Positions 7,790 through 18,648 are shown, counted from the stretch's first letter. The stretch is DNA of 44,883 nt from an uncultured Erysipelotrichaceae bacterium (GCA_949289855.1 CASEPS010000011.1:1-44883); one strand, 5' to 3'. The notes: generated from the letters alone by a model not told the origin. Numbers and translations are program-made.

Positions 7790-8692
7790 TTAAAGTCCTG
7801 CACTCTTTGGCAGCATCGCAGCACCGATGACACCTGGTTCTTCAAGACTGGAAATGACAAATGGTGTATCGCGGACTGCTTCATGAGAGAACTTCTGGAA
7901 GTTGGCAATGACACCTGGCAGGAACTTGTCTGCACTCTTTGTAAGACCACCACCAATGATGAAAATTTCCGGGTCACATACGCAGGCAACAGTTGCAAAG
8001 AACTGACCAAGGTCTTCTTCCACCTCTTCAACAATTGCCTTTGCCTTTGGGTCACCAGCCTGTGCCATGTCGAAGACAACACCGGCATGCGGTACAGCTT
8101 CTTCACCAAAAGCAGCACGCCCCTTACGGGTGATGGCAGTGCCACTTGCTTCATTTTCAATAGCACCTGCATTGAGGTAGTTCACCTTTTCACGGTTGCG
8201 GTCAATGATGATATTGGCAACTTCACCACCAAAGCCATGCTTTCCAGGAACTGTCTTGCCATTGACAACAAGTACACCACCAATACCAGTTGAAATTGTT
8301 GTATAGAAGACAACATCAAGTCCTTTTCCAGCACCGACCAGAGCTTCCGCAAGACCTGCTACATTGGCATCATTATCCAGGAATGCCGGCATGCCGAATT
8401 CCTTTTTCAATTCACTGGCAAACGGATAACCTTTGAAGCCTGGAAGGTTGGTAGAAAGAACCATTGTACCCGCTTTTGTATCAACCGGGCCAGGTACACC
8501 TACACCAATACCTTCGCATTCGTTCCAGCCTGGAATCTCACGCACCATGTTCTTGAGATTAGCCATGACTTTCTCTGGACCCTCTGTACCATAGGAAGGT
8601 CCCTTTACCTGAGAAAGGACATTACCTTCCTCATCTACTTTTGCGACCCTGACATTTGTTCCGCCAAGATCAATTCCGATATAGGTTTTCAT
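7790..8692 (-). CDS. ROK-family sugar kinase, probable glucokinase
   Basis: A cytoplasmic ATP-dependent hexose kinase. The phosphate-binding loop is DLGGTNVRVAKV (about 8-19), and the catalytic Asp is in FLDNDANVAGLAEAL (about 103-117). The GTGIGG block follows near 134. The ROK zinc-binding cysteine cluster is missing: where CGCxxxGC is expected the sequence reads NYLNAGAIENEASG. This is a metal-free variant, as seen in some glucokinases. AAGGAGG precedes the ATG at 8692. It lies 13 bases after rimO, so the two are co-transcribed. Glucose is the likely substrate but is not proven by sequence. Confidence 0.88.
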   Translation of the reverse strand: MKTYIGIDLGGTNVRVAKVDEEGNVLSQVKGPSYGTEGPEKVMANLKNMVREIPGWNECEGIGVGVPGPVDTKAGTMVLSTNLPGFKGYPFASELKKEFGMPAFLDNDANVAGLAEALVGAGKGLDVVFYTTISTGIGGVLVVNGKTVPGKHGFGGEVANIIIDRNREKVNYLNAGAIENEASGTAITRKGRAAFGEEAVPHAGVVFDMAQAGDPKAKAIVEEVEEDLGQFFATVACVCDPEIFIIGGGLTKSADKFLPGVIANFQKFSHEAVRDTPFVISSLEEPGVIGAAMLPKSAGL

Positions 8693-8705
8693 ACAATCCT
8701 CCTTA

Positions 8706-10007
8706 TCACGATTCCTCTTCACCTATCAGATTCTGACCACTGGTCTTTTTATAACGCACTGTGACAAACTCACCCGGATGATGCTTTTTATCAGAACGGA
8801 AACGCACATTTCCATCCACATTATCCGGTGCAAATTCACAGCTTCGTCCAATATACATCCCCGTCAGAGGATCAATGCTTTCAACAAGCACTTCTGCACT
8901 TCTATCAATTCTCTCCATCAGCCGCTTTACACCAATTTCTTCCTGTACAGCAAGTATCTCTTTGCGGCGTGCCTGTTTGACCTCTTCCGGCACATCATCT
9001 TCCATATCAAATGCCGGTGTTCCATCTTCTTTCGAAAAGGTAAATACACCAAGTCTGTCAAACCCGATTTCCTTCACCATAGCAAGTGTATCCTGATGGT
9101 CTTCTTCTGTTTCTGATGGGAAACCGGAAATCAATGTTGTACGAAGAATTGCCTGTGGCATCTCCTTGCGAATTTTAGCACATAGGGAAATGATCTTTTC
9201 CCTGTTTGTTCTTCTGCGCATCGCCTTCAGTATGCGGTTTGAACCACTTTGTGAAGGAATGTCAAAGTAAGGAACAATATGTTTTGCATCACGGATCAGT
9301 TCAATCAGATCATCTTCCACTTCATCCGGATAGAGATACAGCAATCTGATCCAGTGAATGCCTTCAATCGCATCCAGTTTCTTCAACAATTCACCAAGAT
9401 GCTGTTTATAATCCCAGTCAAACCCATACCTGGCACAGTCCTGGGCAACAAGGGTGATTTCCTTCACCCCATTTTTCACAAGTTCCTGTGCCTCAGCAAC
9501 AATTTCCGCTTCATCACGGCTGTGGAGGCGGCCACGGATCAAAGGAATCGCACAAAAGCTGCAACGGTTGTCACAGCCATCGCTGATCTGCAGATAGGCC
9601 ATCCATGGCTTGCCTGACAAAACACGTGGTACAAGTCCATAATTGTTTGTCACCTTCACACCGAGTACTTCCGAAAGAATGGAACCCATCATCGGATACT
9701 CATCAATGGCAATAAAGCGGTCAACTTCAGGCATCTCCTCTTCCAGCTGTGGCTTATAGCGCTGGGAAAGACAGCCCATGACAATGAGCTTTTTGAGATT
9801 GCTTTCCTTGAGGTCAGCCACTTCCAGGATTGTATCAATCGCTTCCTGCTTGGCACTTTCAATAAAGCCACATGTATTGATGATGATGGCATCTGCCTCA
9901 TCTCTGTTTGTTGTCAGTTCAATACCAGAAAACCGCAATAGTCCAAGCAGATTTTCGGTATCTACAAGATTCTTGGCACAGCCAAGAGATATTACACCAA
10001 TTTTCAT
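8706..10007 (-). CDS. rimO: Ribosomal protein uS12 methylthiotransferase
   Basis: A radical-SAM enzyme that adds a methylthio group to Asp88/89 of ribosomal protein S12. The N-terminal domain has its three Fe-S cysteines in SLGCAKNLVDTE, NTCGFIESAK and VMGCLSQRY. The radical-SAM cluster motif is in GCDNRCSFCAIP (CxxxCxxC, about 143-154). A TRAM domain closes the protein (about 365-433). The 433-residue length is typical. The tRNA-modifying relative MiaB has a different N-terminus and target; SLGCAKNLVDTE favours RimO. GGAGTGAG precedes the ATG. Confidence 0.95.
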   Translation of the reverse strand: MKIGVISLGCAKNLVDTENLLGLLRFSGIELTTNRDEADAIIINTCGFIESAKQEAIDTILEVADLKESNLKKLIVMGCLSQRYKPQLEEEMPEVDRFIAIDEYPMMGSILSEVLGVKVTNNYGLVPRVLSGKPWMAYLQISDGCDNRCSFCAIPLIRGRLHSRDEAEIVAEAQELVKNGVKEITLVAQDCARYGFDWDYKQHLGELLKKLDAIEGIHWIRLLYLYPDEVEDDLIELIRDAKHIVPYFDIPSQSGSNRILKAMRRRTNREKIISLCAKIRKEMPQAILRTTLISGFPSETEEDHQDTLAMVKEIGFDRLGVFTFSKEDGTPAFDMEDDVPEEVKQARRKEILAVQEEIGVKRLMERIDRSAEVLVESIDPLTGMYIGRSCEFAPDNVDGNVRFRSDKKHHPGEFVTVRYKKTSGQNLIGEEES

Positions 10008-10063
10008 TTCTCACTCCAATTTCTTTTTCTATTGTACCACACCCACATGTCTCATACACCGTC

Positions 10064-10089
10064 AAAAAAACCGGCTTTTTTGCCGGTTT
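10064..10089 (-). terminator. Terminator of the leucine operon
   Basis: AAACCGGC and GCCGGTTT form a perfect stem with a 6-A loop and a T run, beginning at the ilvE stop codon. Confidence 0.9.
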
Positions 10090-11155
10090 AGTCCACTACA
10101 GTAATCCACCCTTTCGTATCTTCTATTCTGCCCCACTGAATACCAGTCAGAGTATTATAAAGTTTTTCTGTCAGTTCTCCGATAGTGTTGTTATGAATGA
10201 TGGTTGTTTCTTCTTTCCACCGCAGCTCTCCAACTGGCGAAATAACTGCTGCAGTACCTGTACCAAATACCTCTTCAACACGACCTTCACGAGCATAGCG
10301 CATCAGATCATCCACCGCAAGTCTTTCTTCACTCACTTCATAACCCCAGTCTTTACAAAGTTCAATCACCGAGCGGCGTGTAACACCTGGCAGTACTGTT
10401 CCATTGCATGGTGCAGTGATGATTCTTCCATCAATTTTGAAGAAGATATTCATCGCCCCGACTTCTTCTACATATTTATGTTCCACACCATCCAGCCACA
10501 ATACCTGGGCATATCCAAGCTTTTCGGCAAGTTCTCCCGATTTCATGCTTGCGGCATAGTTTCCACCGCATTTGGCAAATCCGGTAAGACCTGGAGCAGC
10601 GCGGATATATTCATCTTCCACATAAATACGCACTGGTTTCAGACCGCTTGCATAATACGCTCCAGAAGGTGAAAGAATGATGCAGAAAATGTATTCATCA
10701 GAGGCATGGACACCAAGTCCGGTGCCAGTAGCGAAAATAAATGGTCTGATATAAAGAGATGTACCTTCACTATGCGGTACCCAGCCTTCATCCATATGGA
10801 CGATGGCTTTAACTGCTTCTATGAAGTCCTTTTCATCAACAGATGGAATGCAGAGGCGGTCACAGGAATCCACAAACCTCTGTGCATTGCACGCCGGTCG
10901 GAACAACTGTATCTTTCCTTCCTTTGTCCGATATGCTTTCATTCCTTCAAAAACTTCCTGCGCATAGTGCAGTACCTGTGAAGAAGGATCCAGCATAAAT
11001 GGTCCATAAGGAACAATTGCTGCATCATGCCATCCAATGCCCCTGGCATATTTCATCACGAACATATGATCGGTAAATATCTGTCCAAAGCCGAGTTTTG
11101 TCTCATCCTGTGGTTTTTGCTTTGGTGTTGTTGTTTTGGTTACTTTTATTTCCAT
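10088..11155 (-). CDS. ilvE: Branched-chain amino acid aminotransferase
   Basis: A PLP enzyme that converts ketoisocaproate to leucine, and also makes valine and isoleucine, using glutamate. It is the type II (eukaryote-like) form: about 355 residues, with QEVFEGMKAYR (about 68), the substrate-arm SLYIRPFIFATGTGLGV and the PLP lysine in AKCGGNYAAS (about 205). The PLP phosphate is held by the C-terminal GTGTAAVISPV segment (about 305). It is the last gene of the leuACDB operon, 12 bases after leuB, so leucine synthesis is complete from ketoisovalerate. Confidence 0.95.
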   Translation of the reverse strand: MEIKVTKTTTPKQKPQDETKLGFGQIFTDHMFVMKYARGIGWHDAAIVPYGPFMLDPSSQVLHYAQEVFEGMKAYRTKEGKIQLFRPACNAQRFVDSCDRLCIPSVDEKDFIEAVKAIVHMDEGWVPHSEGTSLYIRPFIFATGTGLGVHASDEYIFCIILSPSGAYYASGLKPVRIYVEDEYIRAAPGLTGFAKCGGNYAASMKSGELAEKLGYAQVLWLDGVEHKYVEEVGAMNIFFKIDGRIITAPCNGTVLPGVTRRSVIELCKDWGYEVSEERLAVDDLMRYAREGRVEEVFGTGTAAVISPVGELRWKEETTIIHNNTIGELTEKLYNTLTGIQWGRIEDTKGWITVVD

Positions 11156-11167
11156 AGTTTTGCCTCC

Positions 11168-12241
11168 TTATCTGATTCTGTTGATGATTTCATTTGCCAT
11201 CGCAGTACAGCCAGCCTGGATTTTGTCTGTACTCATGATGTCCTTTGTCCGATAATCTGCCGCAAGTGTTTCTTCTACTGCCCTTTCAATGGCATTGGCT
11301 TCTTTTTCCATGCCAAAGCTGTAGCGCAACATGAGTGCTGCAGAAAGAATACAGGCACATGGATTAACGATATCCATGCCGGCAATATCAGGTGCTGAAC
11401 CATGTACCGGTTCATAAAGTCCCTGTTTTGTATCGCCTAGTGAACAGGAAGGAATCATACCGATTGAGCCGGTTATTTCACTTGCCTCATCAGACAGAAT
11501 GTCACCAAACATGTTCTCCGTCACAATGACATCGAACTGATCCGGGTTTTTCACCAGCTGCATCGCACAATTGTCCACCAGCATGTCCTCATATGTCACT
11601 TCCGGGTATTCTTCAGCAAGAGTATGCATCACATCCCGCCATAGCCTGCTTGTGTCCAGGACATTTGCCTTATCCACACTTGTCAGCTTTTTGCGGCGCT
11701 TCATGGCTGTTTCAAAAGCAATCCGGCCAATCCGTTCAATTTCTTCTTCATGATAGCCCATAATATCACGGGCATACCTTGAACCATTTTCAATAGTTAT
11801 GGAATGTTCACCAAAGTAAATTCCACCTGTTAATTCTCTGACTATCATCAGATCAATGTTCCGATCGACAATCTCCTGTTTCAAAGGACTTGCTTTTGCA
11901 AGGGCAGAAAAGACTTTTGCCGGGCGCAGATTTGTATAGAGTCCCATTTCCTTGCGCAGCCGCAACAATCCGGTTTCCGGTCTTTTTTCTTTGGGCATAT
12001 GATCCCACGCCGGGCCACCGATTGCGCCAAGAAGCACCGCATCGCTTTCTTTGCATTTTTGCAATTCATGGTCAGGCAGCGGATCATCATAAAGATCAAT
12101 CGCCTCTCCTCCCATTGCAACCTTTTCATATGTGAATGTACATCCATAGATATGCGAGATCTTATTCAGCACCCGGATTGTCTCACGGACAATTTCCTTT
12201 GAGGAACAATCCCCATGAATGACCGCAATCTTCTTATGCAT
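11168..12241 (-). CDS. leuB: 3-isopropylmalate dehydrogenase
   Basis: Oxidatively decarboxylates 3-isopropylmalate to ketoisocaproate with NAD. Visible features are the start [20 protein letters not shown] (about 70-82), the substrate-binding [12 protein letters not shown] (about 135-146), the Asp cluster in [11 protein letters not shown] and [15 protein letters not shown], and NAD-binding [14 protein letters not shown]. The family usually reads GDGIG at the start; here it is HGDCSS, a mild deviation. GGGAGGA lies 6 bases before the ATG at 12241. The start overlaps the end of leuD by 8 bases. Confidence 0.95.
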   Translation of the reverse strand: MHKKIAVIHGDCSSKEIVRETIRVLNKISHIYGCTFTYEKVAMGGEAIDLYDDPLPDHELQKCKESDAVLLGAIGGPAWDHMPKEKRPETGLLRLRKEMGLYTNLRPAKVFSALAKASPLKQEIVDRNIDLMIVRELTGGIYFGEHSITIENGSRYARDIMGYHEEEIERIGRIAFETAMKRRKKLTSVDKANVLDTSRLWRDVMHTLAEEYPEVTYEDMLVDNCAMQLVKNPDQFDVIVTENMFGDILSDEASEITGSIGMIPSCSLGDTKQGLYEPVHGSAPDIAGMDIVNPCACILSAALMLRYSFGMEKEANAIERAVEETLAADYRTKDIMSTDKIQAGCTAMANEIINRIR

Positions 12242-12731
12242 CCTGTTCCTCCCTGATGGCATTCAAAAGTCCACCTGCCGTAATCATCTTCTGAATAAAA
12301 TCCGGAAATGGTTCTGCATGGTAAATATGCCCATTTGACAGATCACGAATCTCACCTGTAGAAAAGTCCACTTCCACCGTATCACCTTTTTCTATGCCAT
12401 CAGCTGCAGCTGGACATTCCAGAATAGCAAGGCCAATATTGATGGCATTGCGATAGAAGATGCGGGCAAAACTCCTGGCAATGACACAGGATATCCCGCA
12501 TTCTTTGATCACTGCCGGGGCATGTTCTCTTGAAGAACCACAACCAAAATTCCATCCAGCAACAATCATGTCACCCTCTTTCACCTTCTTTGGAAATGCG
12601 GAGTCAATATCCTCCATGCAGTGAAGAGAAAGCTCTTTTACATCCGGTATATTGAGATAACGTGCAGGTATGATCACATCGGTATCGATGTGATCCCCAC
12701 AAGTATAAACAATTCCCTTCTTCTTCATCAT
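12234..12731 (-). CDS. leuD: 3-isopropylmalate dehydratase small subunit
   Basis: The small subunit of isopropylmalate isomerase, which pairs with Leu[15 protein letters not shown] (about 13-26) and the active-site loop [14 protein letters not shown] (about 59-72) are diagnostic. At 165 residues it is the short archaeal/clostridial type rather than the roughly 200-residue enterobacterial type. It overlaps leuC by an ATGA junction and leuB by 8 bases, so it is tightly coupled to both. Confidence 0.95.
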   Translation of the reverse strand: MMKKKGIVYTCGDHIDTDVIIPARYLNIPDVKELSLHCMEDIDSAFPKKVKEGDMIVAGWNFGCGSSREHAPAVIKECGISCVIARSFARIFYRNAINIGLAILECPAAADGIEKGDTVEVDFSTGEIRDLSNGHIYHAEPFPDFIQKMITAGGLLNAIREEQDA

Positions 12732-13999
12732 TTTTCCTCCAGGTATTTGCGTGGATCACTGATATGACCATCAATGGCACTTGCTGCAGCAGTATAAGGA
12801 CTGGCAAGATATACTTCTGATGTCTTAGCGCCCATACGGCCGACAAAATTACGGTTCGTTGTGGAAACACAGCGTTCACCATCTGCCAATATTCCCATAT
12901 AACCACCTAAACATGGTCCACAGGTAGGCGTGGAGATGATACAGCCAGCATCAATGAACGCCTCAGCATATCCTTTCTGGATACAGGTCTTGTAAACATC
13001 CATAGTTGCCGGGATGATGATCGCCCGCACTCCCTCTGCCACATGTCTTCCCTTTAAAATGCTATATGCTGCTTCCATGTCTTCCAGCCTTCCATTTGTA
13101 CAGCTTCCGATCACAATCTGGTCAATAGGAATGTTTTCTCCCTCTGTTGCGGGATGGGTATTGGAAGGCAGATGCGGAAAGCTCACAGTTGGCACAATGG
13201 AAGAAAGATCAATCTCAATCATCTTTTCATATGGTGCATCATCATCTGCTTCATAAACCTTCCACTTTCTGTCAGTACGTTCTTTCAAATAAGCAATGGT
13301 TGTTTCATCTACCGGGAATATGCCATTTTTAGCACCTGCTTCAATTGCCATATTGCATATGCAGAGCCTGTCATCCATGGATAAGTAAGAAACACCAGGT
13401 CCAGAAAATTCCAATGATTTATAAAGTGCACCATCAACCCCAATCATACCGATCAACGTCAAAATCACATCTTTTCCAGATACCATACTGCCTGGTTTTC
13501 CTGTCAGATTGATGCGGATTGCGGGAGGTACCTTGAACCAGGCTTTACCAGTTGCCATACCGGCTGCCATGTCTGTGGAACCTACACCTGTTGCAAATGC
13601 ACCAAGGGCACCATAAGTACAGGTATGGCTGTCAGCACCGATAACGCAATCTCCGGCAATGACAATGCCCTTTTCTGGAAGCAAAGCATGTTCAATGCCC
13701 ATCTTTCCCACATCATAGAAATGAGAAATGTGATGACAGCTGGCGAAGTTACGGCATTGTTTTGATTGTTCGGCACTTTTGATATCCTTGTTTGGCACAA
13801 AGTGATCCAGGACGATGGACACCTTGTCTTTGTCAAATACTTTTGTAAAACCAGCCTTTTCAAAGGCTTTGATAGCAACAGGCGTTGTTATGTCATTGCC
13901 ATGGACAAGGTCAAGCTCCGCATTGATGAGCTCTCCTGCCCTGACTTCTTTCCTGCCCGCATGATCTGCGAGTATTTTCTGCGTCATTGTCATCGCCAT
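12728..13999 (-). CDS. leuC: 3-isopropylmalate dehydratase large subunit
   Basis: The Fe-S large subunit of isopropylmalate isomerase. The three cluster cysteines are in IGSCTNGR (about 301-308) and [10 protein letters not shown] (about 361-370). The substrate and cluster region [21 protein letters not shown] is at about 121. The 423-residue length is the HACN/homoaconitase-like short form that partners the short LeuD. The start overlaps the leuA end by 10 bases. Confidence 0.96.
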   Translation of the reverse strand: MAMTMTQKILADHAGRKEVRAGELINAELDLVHGNDITTPVAIKAFEKAGFTKVFDKDKVSIVLDHFVPNKDIKSAEQSKQCRNFASCHHISHFYDVGKMGIEHALLPEKGIVIAGDCVIGADSHTCTYGALGAFATGVGSTDMAAGMATGKAWFKVPPAIRINLTGKPGSMVSGKDVILTLIGMIGVDGALYKSLEFSGPGVSYLSMDDRLCICNMAIEAGAKNGIFPVDETTIAYLKERTDRKWKVYEADDDAPYEKMIEIDLSSIVPTVSFPHLPSNTHPATEGENIPIDQIVIGSCTNGRLEDMEAAYSILKGRHVAEGVRAIIIPATMDVYKTCIQKGYAEAFIDAGCIISTPTCGPCLGGYMGILADGERCVSTTNRNFVGRMGAKTSEVYLASPYTAAASAIDGHISDPRKYLEEK

Positions 14000-15666
14000 G
14001 ATGCATGTTCCTTCCTTTCTTCACTATGATTATTGATGGCGGAAACAAGGGCACGGACACCGGCATTCATAATATCGTTGTCCATTCCGGCACCCCATGT
14101 AACACTGCCATCCTGCCACTTCAGACCAACATAACTGGCAGCTCTTGCGGAAATTCCTTCATCAAGAGCATGCTGAGAATAGGTTTCCAGAACAAACTGT
14201 TCGCTGATCACCTTTTTAACAGCACTTCCCACAGCATCCAGAGAACCATTTCCTGTGCCACGATACAGCTGTTCATTGATTTTCAATACAGTTTCCACAT
14301 TGTCGGCATTGGTCGTAAAGGAAAAATCACTGATATGGAGTGGCTCATCCACATTGAGATAGCGGTTGACAAAGATGTCATAAACCTCTTTGACAGAAAG
14401 TTCCCGATGTCCTTCATCAGAAATATCCTTTACCGCATAACCGAGGTCTTCCTTCATCTTTGGGGGCATCATAAAGCCATAGTTTTCTTCCAGTACATAG
14501 CTGATTCCGCCTTTGCCGGATTGGGAGTTGATGCGGATAATATCCCCATCATAGGTGCGTCCAATGTCCTGTGGATCGATCAGGATATAAGGCACTGTCC
14601 ATTTTGTTTCATGATATGTGCGACGGTATTTCATGCCCTTTGCAATAGCGTCCTGGTGGCTTCCGGAGAATGCAGCAAAGACGAGTTTTCCAGCATATGG
14701 CGAACGCTCATAGACGTGCATCTCTGTCACTTCTTCATACGTTTTGACAATGGACGGCAGATCAGAGAAATCAAGCTTCGGATCAACACCATGTCCATAC
14801 ATATTAAGGGCAAGCGTCACCGCATCTACATTGCCGGTTCTCTCTCCATTTCCAAAAAGGCAGCACTCAATGCGCTCTGCTCCGGCAAGTACGCCAAGTT
14901 CCGCATCTGCCACGCCCGTCCCCCTGTCATTATGGGGATGCAGAGAGAGAATGACATTATCGCGGTATTTAAGATTGCGCGACATGAATTCAATCTGTGA
15001 AGCATAGACATGCGGCATGCTCATCTGCACAGTCGAAGGCAGATTGATAATCATCTTGTTATCTGTTGTCGGACACATTACATCAAGCACGGCATTGCAT
15101 ACTTCTAATGCATAGTCCATCTCTGTTCCGGTAAAGCTTTCCGGTGAGTATTCAAACTGGAAATTACCTTCATATTCTTTGGACAATTGCAGGACAAGCT
15201 GTGCCCCATCGGTCGCAATCTTTTTGATTTCTTCTTTTGATTTAGCGAAAACCTGCTCTCTTTGGGCAACTGATGTTGAATTGTAGAAGTGAATGATTGC
15301 TTTTGGTGCCCCTTTCACTGCTTCAAATGTACGGCGGATAATATGGTCGCGGCACTGTGTCAGCACTTGCAGTGTCACATCATCAGGAACCATTTCCTTT
15401 TCGATCAGTGTGCGCACAAATTCAAATTCCGTTTCCGAAGCAGCCGGGAAGCCTACTTCAATTTCCTTGAAACCGATTTTGACAAGCATGTCAAAGAACT
15501 TCAATTTTTCTTCAAGGTTCATCGGTGTAATCAGCGCCTGATTACCATCACGAAGATCCACACTGCACCACGCCGGTGCTTTTTCAATGTGGTCTTTCTT
15601 CACCCATGTGTCATACCCATCGGGTGCCGGGAAATACCCGGGACTGTACTTTTTGTAGTTCATCAT
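13990..15666 (-). CDS. leuA: 2-isopropylmalate synthase, type 2
   Basis: Condenses ketoisovalerate with acetyl-CoA, the committed step to leucine. The TIM-barrel catalytic part shows [12 protein letters not shown] (about 34-45) and the metal-binding [12 protein letters not shown] (about 243-254). The C-terminal part (about 430-540) is the leucine-sensing regulatory domain. The 558-residue length and the [14 protein letters not shown] start mark the longer LeuA2 group common in actinobacteria and some Bacillota. AGGAAG precedes the ATG pair at 15666. Transcription passes through a T-box leader upstream. Confidence 0.95.
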   Translation of the reverse strand: MMNYKKYSPGYFPAPDGYDTWVKKDHIEKAPAWCSVDLRDGNQALITPMNLEEKLKFFDMLVKIGFKEIEVGFPAASETEFEFVRTLIEKEMVPDDVTLQVLTQCRDHIIRRTFEAVKGAPKAIIHFYNSTSVAQREQVFAKSKEEIKKIATDGAQLVLQLSKEYEGNFQFEYSPESFTGTEMDYALEVCNAVLDVMCPTTDNKMIINLPSTVQMSMPHVYASQIEFMSRNLKYRDNVILSLHPHNDRGTGVADAELGVLAGAERIECCLFGNGERTGNVDAVTLALNMYGHGVDPKLDFSDLPSIVKTYEEVTEMHVYERSPYAGKLVFAAFSGSHQDAIAKGMKYRRTYHETKWTVPYILIDPQDIGRTYDGDIIRINSQSGKGGISYVLEENYGFMMPPKMKEDLGYAVKDISDEGHRELSVKEVYDIFVNRYLNVDEPLHISDFSFTTNADNVETVLKINEQLYRGTGNGSLDAVGSAVKKVISEQFVLETYSQHALDEGISARAASYVGLKWQDGSVTWGAGMDNDIMNAGVRALVSAINNHSEERKEHASWR

Positions 15667-15689
15667 ATCTTCCTTTCCTTTTCCTGAAG

Positions 15690-15965
15690 GAACAAAAAAT
15701 CCGTCCCTCAGGTTTCCCTAAGAGACGGAATATCGTTTTTCCGCGGTACCACTCTTCTTGCCGCAATACGGCCACTCAGTGCGATCGGCGCAAGGCGAAT
15801 CGCTGTTTCTGTAACGGGAACTCCCGTCAGCCCCTACTAAGCAATGTGTTCGGGCCTGCTGCTCATGGGTGAGTATGGCCCTTTCAGCATCTCCGCCTTT
15901 CACCACCCGGCAGTTCTCTATGTATGCGTCCAGAGTTTTTTTCCCAGTCATTGCATTTCTTAATG
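15690..15965 (-). ncRNA. T-box leader of the leucine operon
   Basis: Read leftward, the conserved T-box core GTGGTACCGCGG lies at 15741-15752, inside the antiterminator. It is followed by a U-tailed terminator at about 15693-15731 (TCCGTC with GGACGGA, then TTTTTT). The upstream stem region carries a CTC triplet at 15871-15873 in GGGCCATACTCACC, a plausible leucine specifier. Uncharged tRNA-Leu would favour the antiterminator and open leuA expression. The leader fills the whole gap between leuA and its promoter. Confidence 0.93.
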
Positions 15966-15970
15966 GTAAC

Positions 15971-15999
15971 ATTGTAAAAGAGCCAGCATGCACGTGCAA
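15971..15999 (-). promoter_or_regulatory. Promoter of the leucine operon
   Basis: TTGCAC (15994-15999) and TACAAT (15971-15976) are separated by exactly 17 bases, just upstream of the T-box. Confidence 0.85.
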
Positions 16000-16064
16000 C
16001 CCCAAATGTGAAAACTTCCAAATATTTTTGTTATATTTTTCAGAACTTATGAAACTGTTTTCAT

Positions 16065-17381
16065 TTAGTCTGCCAGTGTTCCAAATGGATCCCATGGCTC
16101 AAGTTCTACAGCTTCTTCCCGCAAAGCCGCGAGTGCCTTCTCAGACAGGTACTTACGGTTGACAGCAGCCGCATACATATACTTGTCAAACCATGTATCA
16201 CTGCATGTGTAGTAACCCTTGTTGGCAACCTTATCACCCCAGGAATTTTCAATCTTCCATCTTGTCGGTCTGCCATCCACAAGGTTGACACCGGTAAAGA
16301 CCATCGCATGATTCATAGCAGACTGACGGAAGTCAAGCATTTCTGCCTTTTCCATATCCAGATCCATATCAAATGTGTCACCATACGCAAATGCCTGATC
16401 ATCCCATAGACCTGTCTCACGATCACCATCTGCACCACAGTCACAGCCAAACCATACCGGATAACCATCCTTCAGCTGGGCAAGGATAGCAGCCTTGAAT
16501 TCTTCCATCGGCAGATTGACAAGGGAAATCGGATTGCCATTTGCCACATTGCCAAGGTACTTAACAAAATACTGCTTGTAGTAAGGCTTGTCAGCAGTAG
16601 GACCATTGATGATATTGACATAGTCATCAAGGTCTTCACCAAGATAGTTATGGTAGAAATCAAGTGGTGTAACATCATATTCCGCATGATGGTTCTCATC
16701 CTTGTCTACATATTCAAAGGTAAAGGAAACAGGTGGAAGGCCAAAACAGCTTGCGATAAGACCATAGATTTCCTTTGTTGTCTTTGTGCGGTAAGCCTGC
16801 AGTTCTTCTTCATTCATCTTGCGGATGTCACAGGCAAACTTACGCAGACGTCTGTTCAGAATCCTGTTCATATTCCCGGTATGAGAAGACTGGTATGTTT
16901 CAGGCATAGCTGTCTTAGGGCAGATACCATACTTTTTGACAATGGACACAAGCATATTCCACTGTCCACCATCCCCTATTGCATTTTCAAGAAGATAGCG
17001 CATTTCCGGACTGTTGATGTCACTGTTCTTTTCCGCAATGACACAATCCATGAACCAGTTTGCCTTCTCGAGTTTGTCATAGAAAGCAATGTAGTTCTGG
17101 GACAACTCAAACTCCTTGATGTTGTACTTCTTTGCGATCATTTCGCGCAGCACATTCATCGCACTGAAAATCCAGCATCTGCCAGACTGCATCTGGTTTG
17201 TGACCGGCATTGTCTTCAGGTCGATAGAGAAAATGGATGGGTTGTCGCACATCGCTGTAAAGTCACGGCTGATTGTGCTGATATCATTTTTCGTCAAGGC
17301 ATTTCTGACAACTCTTGCCTTGGCATCAGAAAGATATGCTTCACGCATATTCTGCAATTCTTCTACTGTAATTTCTTTCAT
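16065..17381 (-). CDS. pepC: Aminopeptidase C (bleomycin hydrolase family)
   Basis: A cytoplasmic C1B cysteine aminopeptidase that trims peptides. The catalytic Cys is in NQMQSGRCWIFSAMN (about 62-76), with the oxyanion Gln four residues ahead. The catalytic His is in NHAMVFTGV (about 365) and the Asn in IENSWGD (about 386). The 438-residue length is standard. The start at 17381 follows GAAGGAG; an upstream in-frame extension lacks a site. It is not clearly part of the leucine operon; it ends 66 bases before the T-box promoter. Confidence 0.95.
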   Translation of the reverse strand: MKEITVEELQNMREAYLSDAKARVVRNALTKNDISTISRDFTAMCDNPSIFSIDLKTMPVTNQMQSGRCWIFSAMNVLREMIAKKYNIKEFELSQNYIAFYDKLEKANWFMDCVIAEKNSDINSPEMRYLLENAIGDGGQWNMLVSIVKKYGICPKTAMPETYQSSHTGNMNRILNRRLRKFACDIRKMNEEELQAYRTKTTKEIYGLIASCFGLPPVSFTFEYVDKDENHHAEYDVTPLDFYHNYLGEDLDDYVNIINGPTADKPYYKQYFVKYLGNVANGNPISLVNLPMEEFKAAILAQLKDGYPVWFGCDCGADGDRETGLWDDQAFAYGDTFDMDLDMEKAEMLDFRQSAMNHAMVFTGVNLVDGRPTRWKIENSWGDKVANKGYYTCSDTWFDKYMYAAAVNRKYLSEKALAALREEAVELEPWDPFGTLAD

Positions 17382-17423
17382 GAGAACTCCTTCTTTCCAA
17401 GAATAGAGGATACTATAGAGAGA

Positions 17424-17466
17424 GAAAAAAAGAAAGATGTCAGCTCTTGCGCGTAAACATCTTTCT
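17424..17466 (-). terminator. Terminator after the zinc-ribbon membrane gene
   Basis: A perfect 10-bp stem (AGAAAGATGT with ACATCTTTCT) with a T run leftward. The first arm includes the end of the coding region. Confidence 0.8.
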
Positions 17467-17862
17467 GCATTTCGGGCAGGTAATTTCAATCTTCCCTCTG
17501 CCGGAAGGAACCCTTACCAGCTGATGGCAGGAAGGACATACAAAGTATTTATGTGAAGGATCATCACGATTCTTCTTCATTGCCATTCCATAATGCCGTA
17601 TGCCACCTGTCAGTTCCCTGAACTTTGTATTTTCCATTGTCCGCTTCACAATATTCTTCGAATAGATGCGAAACATGATCATCACAAGGAAGACAAGAGA
17701 AAGATACACAAGCACCGGAAGATTGAAGATAATACCAACAAGATCGAGAATCACCACAAACCAGGAAGCGGTGCGGTTAAGGTCATCCATGCCATACATA
17801 CCATATCTGCCCTGCATGAAGCGGATGTACTTCATGCTTAGATTATGTAACCAGTTTTTCAT
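17440..17862 (-). CDS. Membrane protein with C-terminal zinc ribbon
   Basis: 140 residues. Two close hydrophobic helices (about 33-65) lie between a basic N-terminus and a cytoplasmic tail. The tail holds two CxxC pairs (CPSCHQL near 109 and CPKCRKM near 130), typical of a small zinc ribbon. Its role is unknown. It overlaps the PAP2 gene by 4 bases, so the two are coupled and may work together in envelope lipid metabolism; that link is inference. Confidence 0.75.
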   Translation of the reverse strand: MKNWLHNLSMKYIRFMQGRYGMYGMDDLNRTASWFVVILDLVGIIFNLPVLVYLSLVFLVMIMFRIYSKNIVKRTMENTKFRELTGGIRHYGMAMKKNRDDPSHKYFVCPSCHQLVRVPSGRGKIEITCPKCRKMFTRKS

Positions 17863-18626
17863 AAGCGATATTCTAGCATGTTTCCAAAGAGATAAACAAC
17901 TCCATAGCCAATAAACATGCCCATCGCAACATCAGAAAGATAATGCATGCCACACATCATCCTGCCTATGCTGACAAATATGGCAAAGCCAATGGCAACA
18001 GCAGTCTTCCACTTCTTTCCTTTTCCAAAATATGTCCAAAGGTACAACAAAGAAGCAGACATGGCGTGCCCACTGGGAAAACTCTTGCAGCGATCATCCA
18101 GCAGAGATGGCTGATGTATGACATACCATGGGGAAAAGGAAGCATCCAGTTCATCAAGATAAATAAAACGGGGACGAGCAAATATGACTTTCATCACTTC
18201 TACAACAATAAGTGCGATTACAATTACCCCGATTACAGCGATAATCTTCTTTCTGTTTACTTCACTGCTTTCCATCTTTCCCGTACTCCATCTGACAAAA
18301 AAGTACAGCAATAAACCGATAACCACAACAAAAGTGACAAGAACAATGCCACCCATGAAAAGATGAAACAGACTCCATCCTGCGACTAACGAAAACACAA
18401 GAGAAACGATTCCATAGTATTTATTCTCATTGGAAAGATAAGAAAAACATACTGCAAGCAGCACATATGGTGGTAGTGGTCCAATGGCTGCAGCAACAAC
18501 AGAAATAACATCCAACCCATGTTCTGCCATGAACCATTCAACCGGTTCATCAAAGAATGTTCCAGACACAAACAGAACAAGACAGATTCCCATCATACAT
18601 AGTAATGTTTTGTCTTTGCGCATCAT
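17859..18626 (-). CDS. PAP2-family membrane phosphatase
   Basis: A multi-pass membrane phosphatase (about 255 residues, six hydrophobic segments) acting on lipid phosphates such as undecaprenyl pyrophosphate or phosphatidic acid. The three family motifs are present: KVIFARPRF, PSGHAMSAS, and SIGRMMCGMHYLSDVAMG with its conserved Arg, His and Asp. The start at 18626 follows AAGGAGTGAC; the coding frame continues upstream through the tRNA region but that part is not translated. Exact substrate is not shown by sequence. Confidence 0.88.
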   Translation of the reverse strand: MMRKDKTLLCMMGICLVLFVSGTFFDEPVEWFMAEHGLDVISVVAAAIGPLPPYVLLAVCFSYLSNENKYYGIVSLVFSLVAGWSLFHLFMGGIVLVTFVVVIGLLLYFFVRWSTGKMESSEVNRKKIIAVIGVIVIALIVVEVMKVIFARPRFIYLDELDASFSPWYVIHQPSLLDDRCKSFPSGHAMSASLLYLWTYFGKGKKWKTAVAIGFAIFVSIGRMMCGMHYLSDVAMGMFIGYGVVYLFGNMLEYRL

Positions 18627-18648
18627 GTCACTCCTTAATTTCCATAAT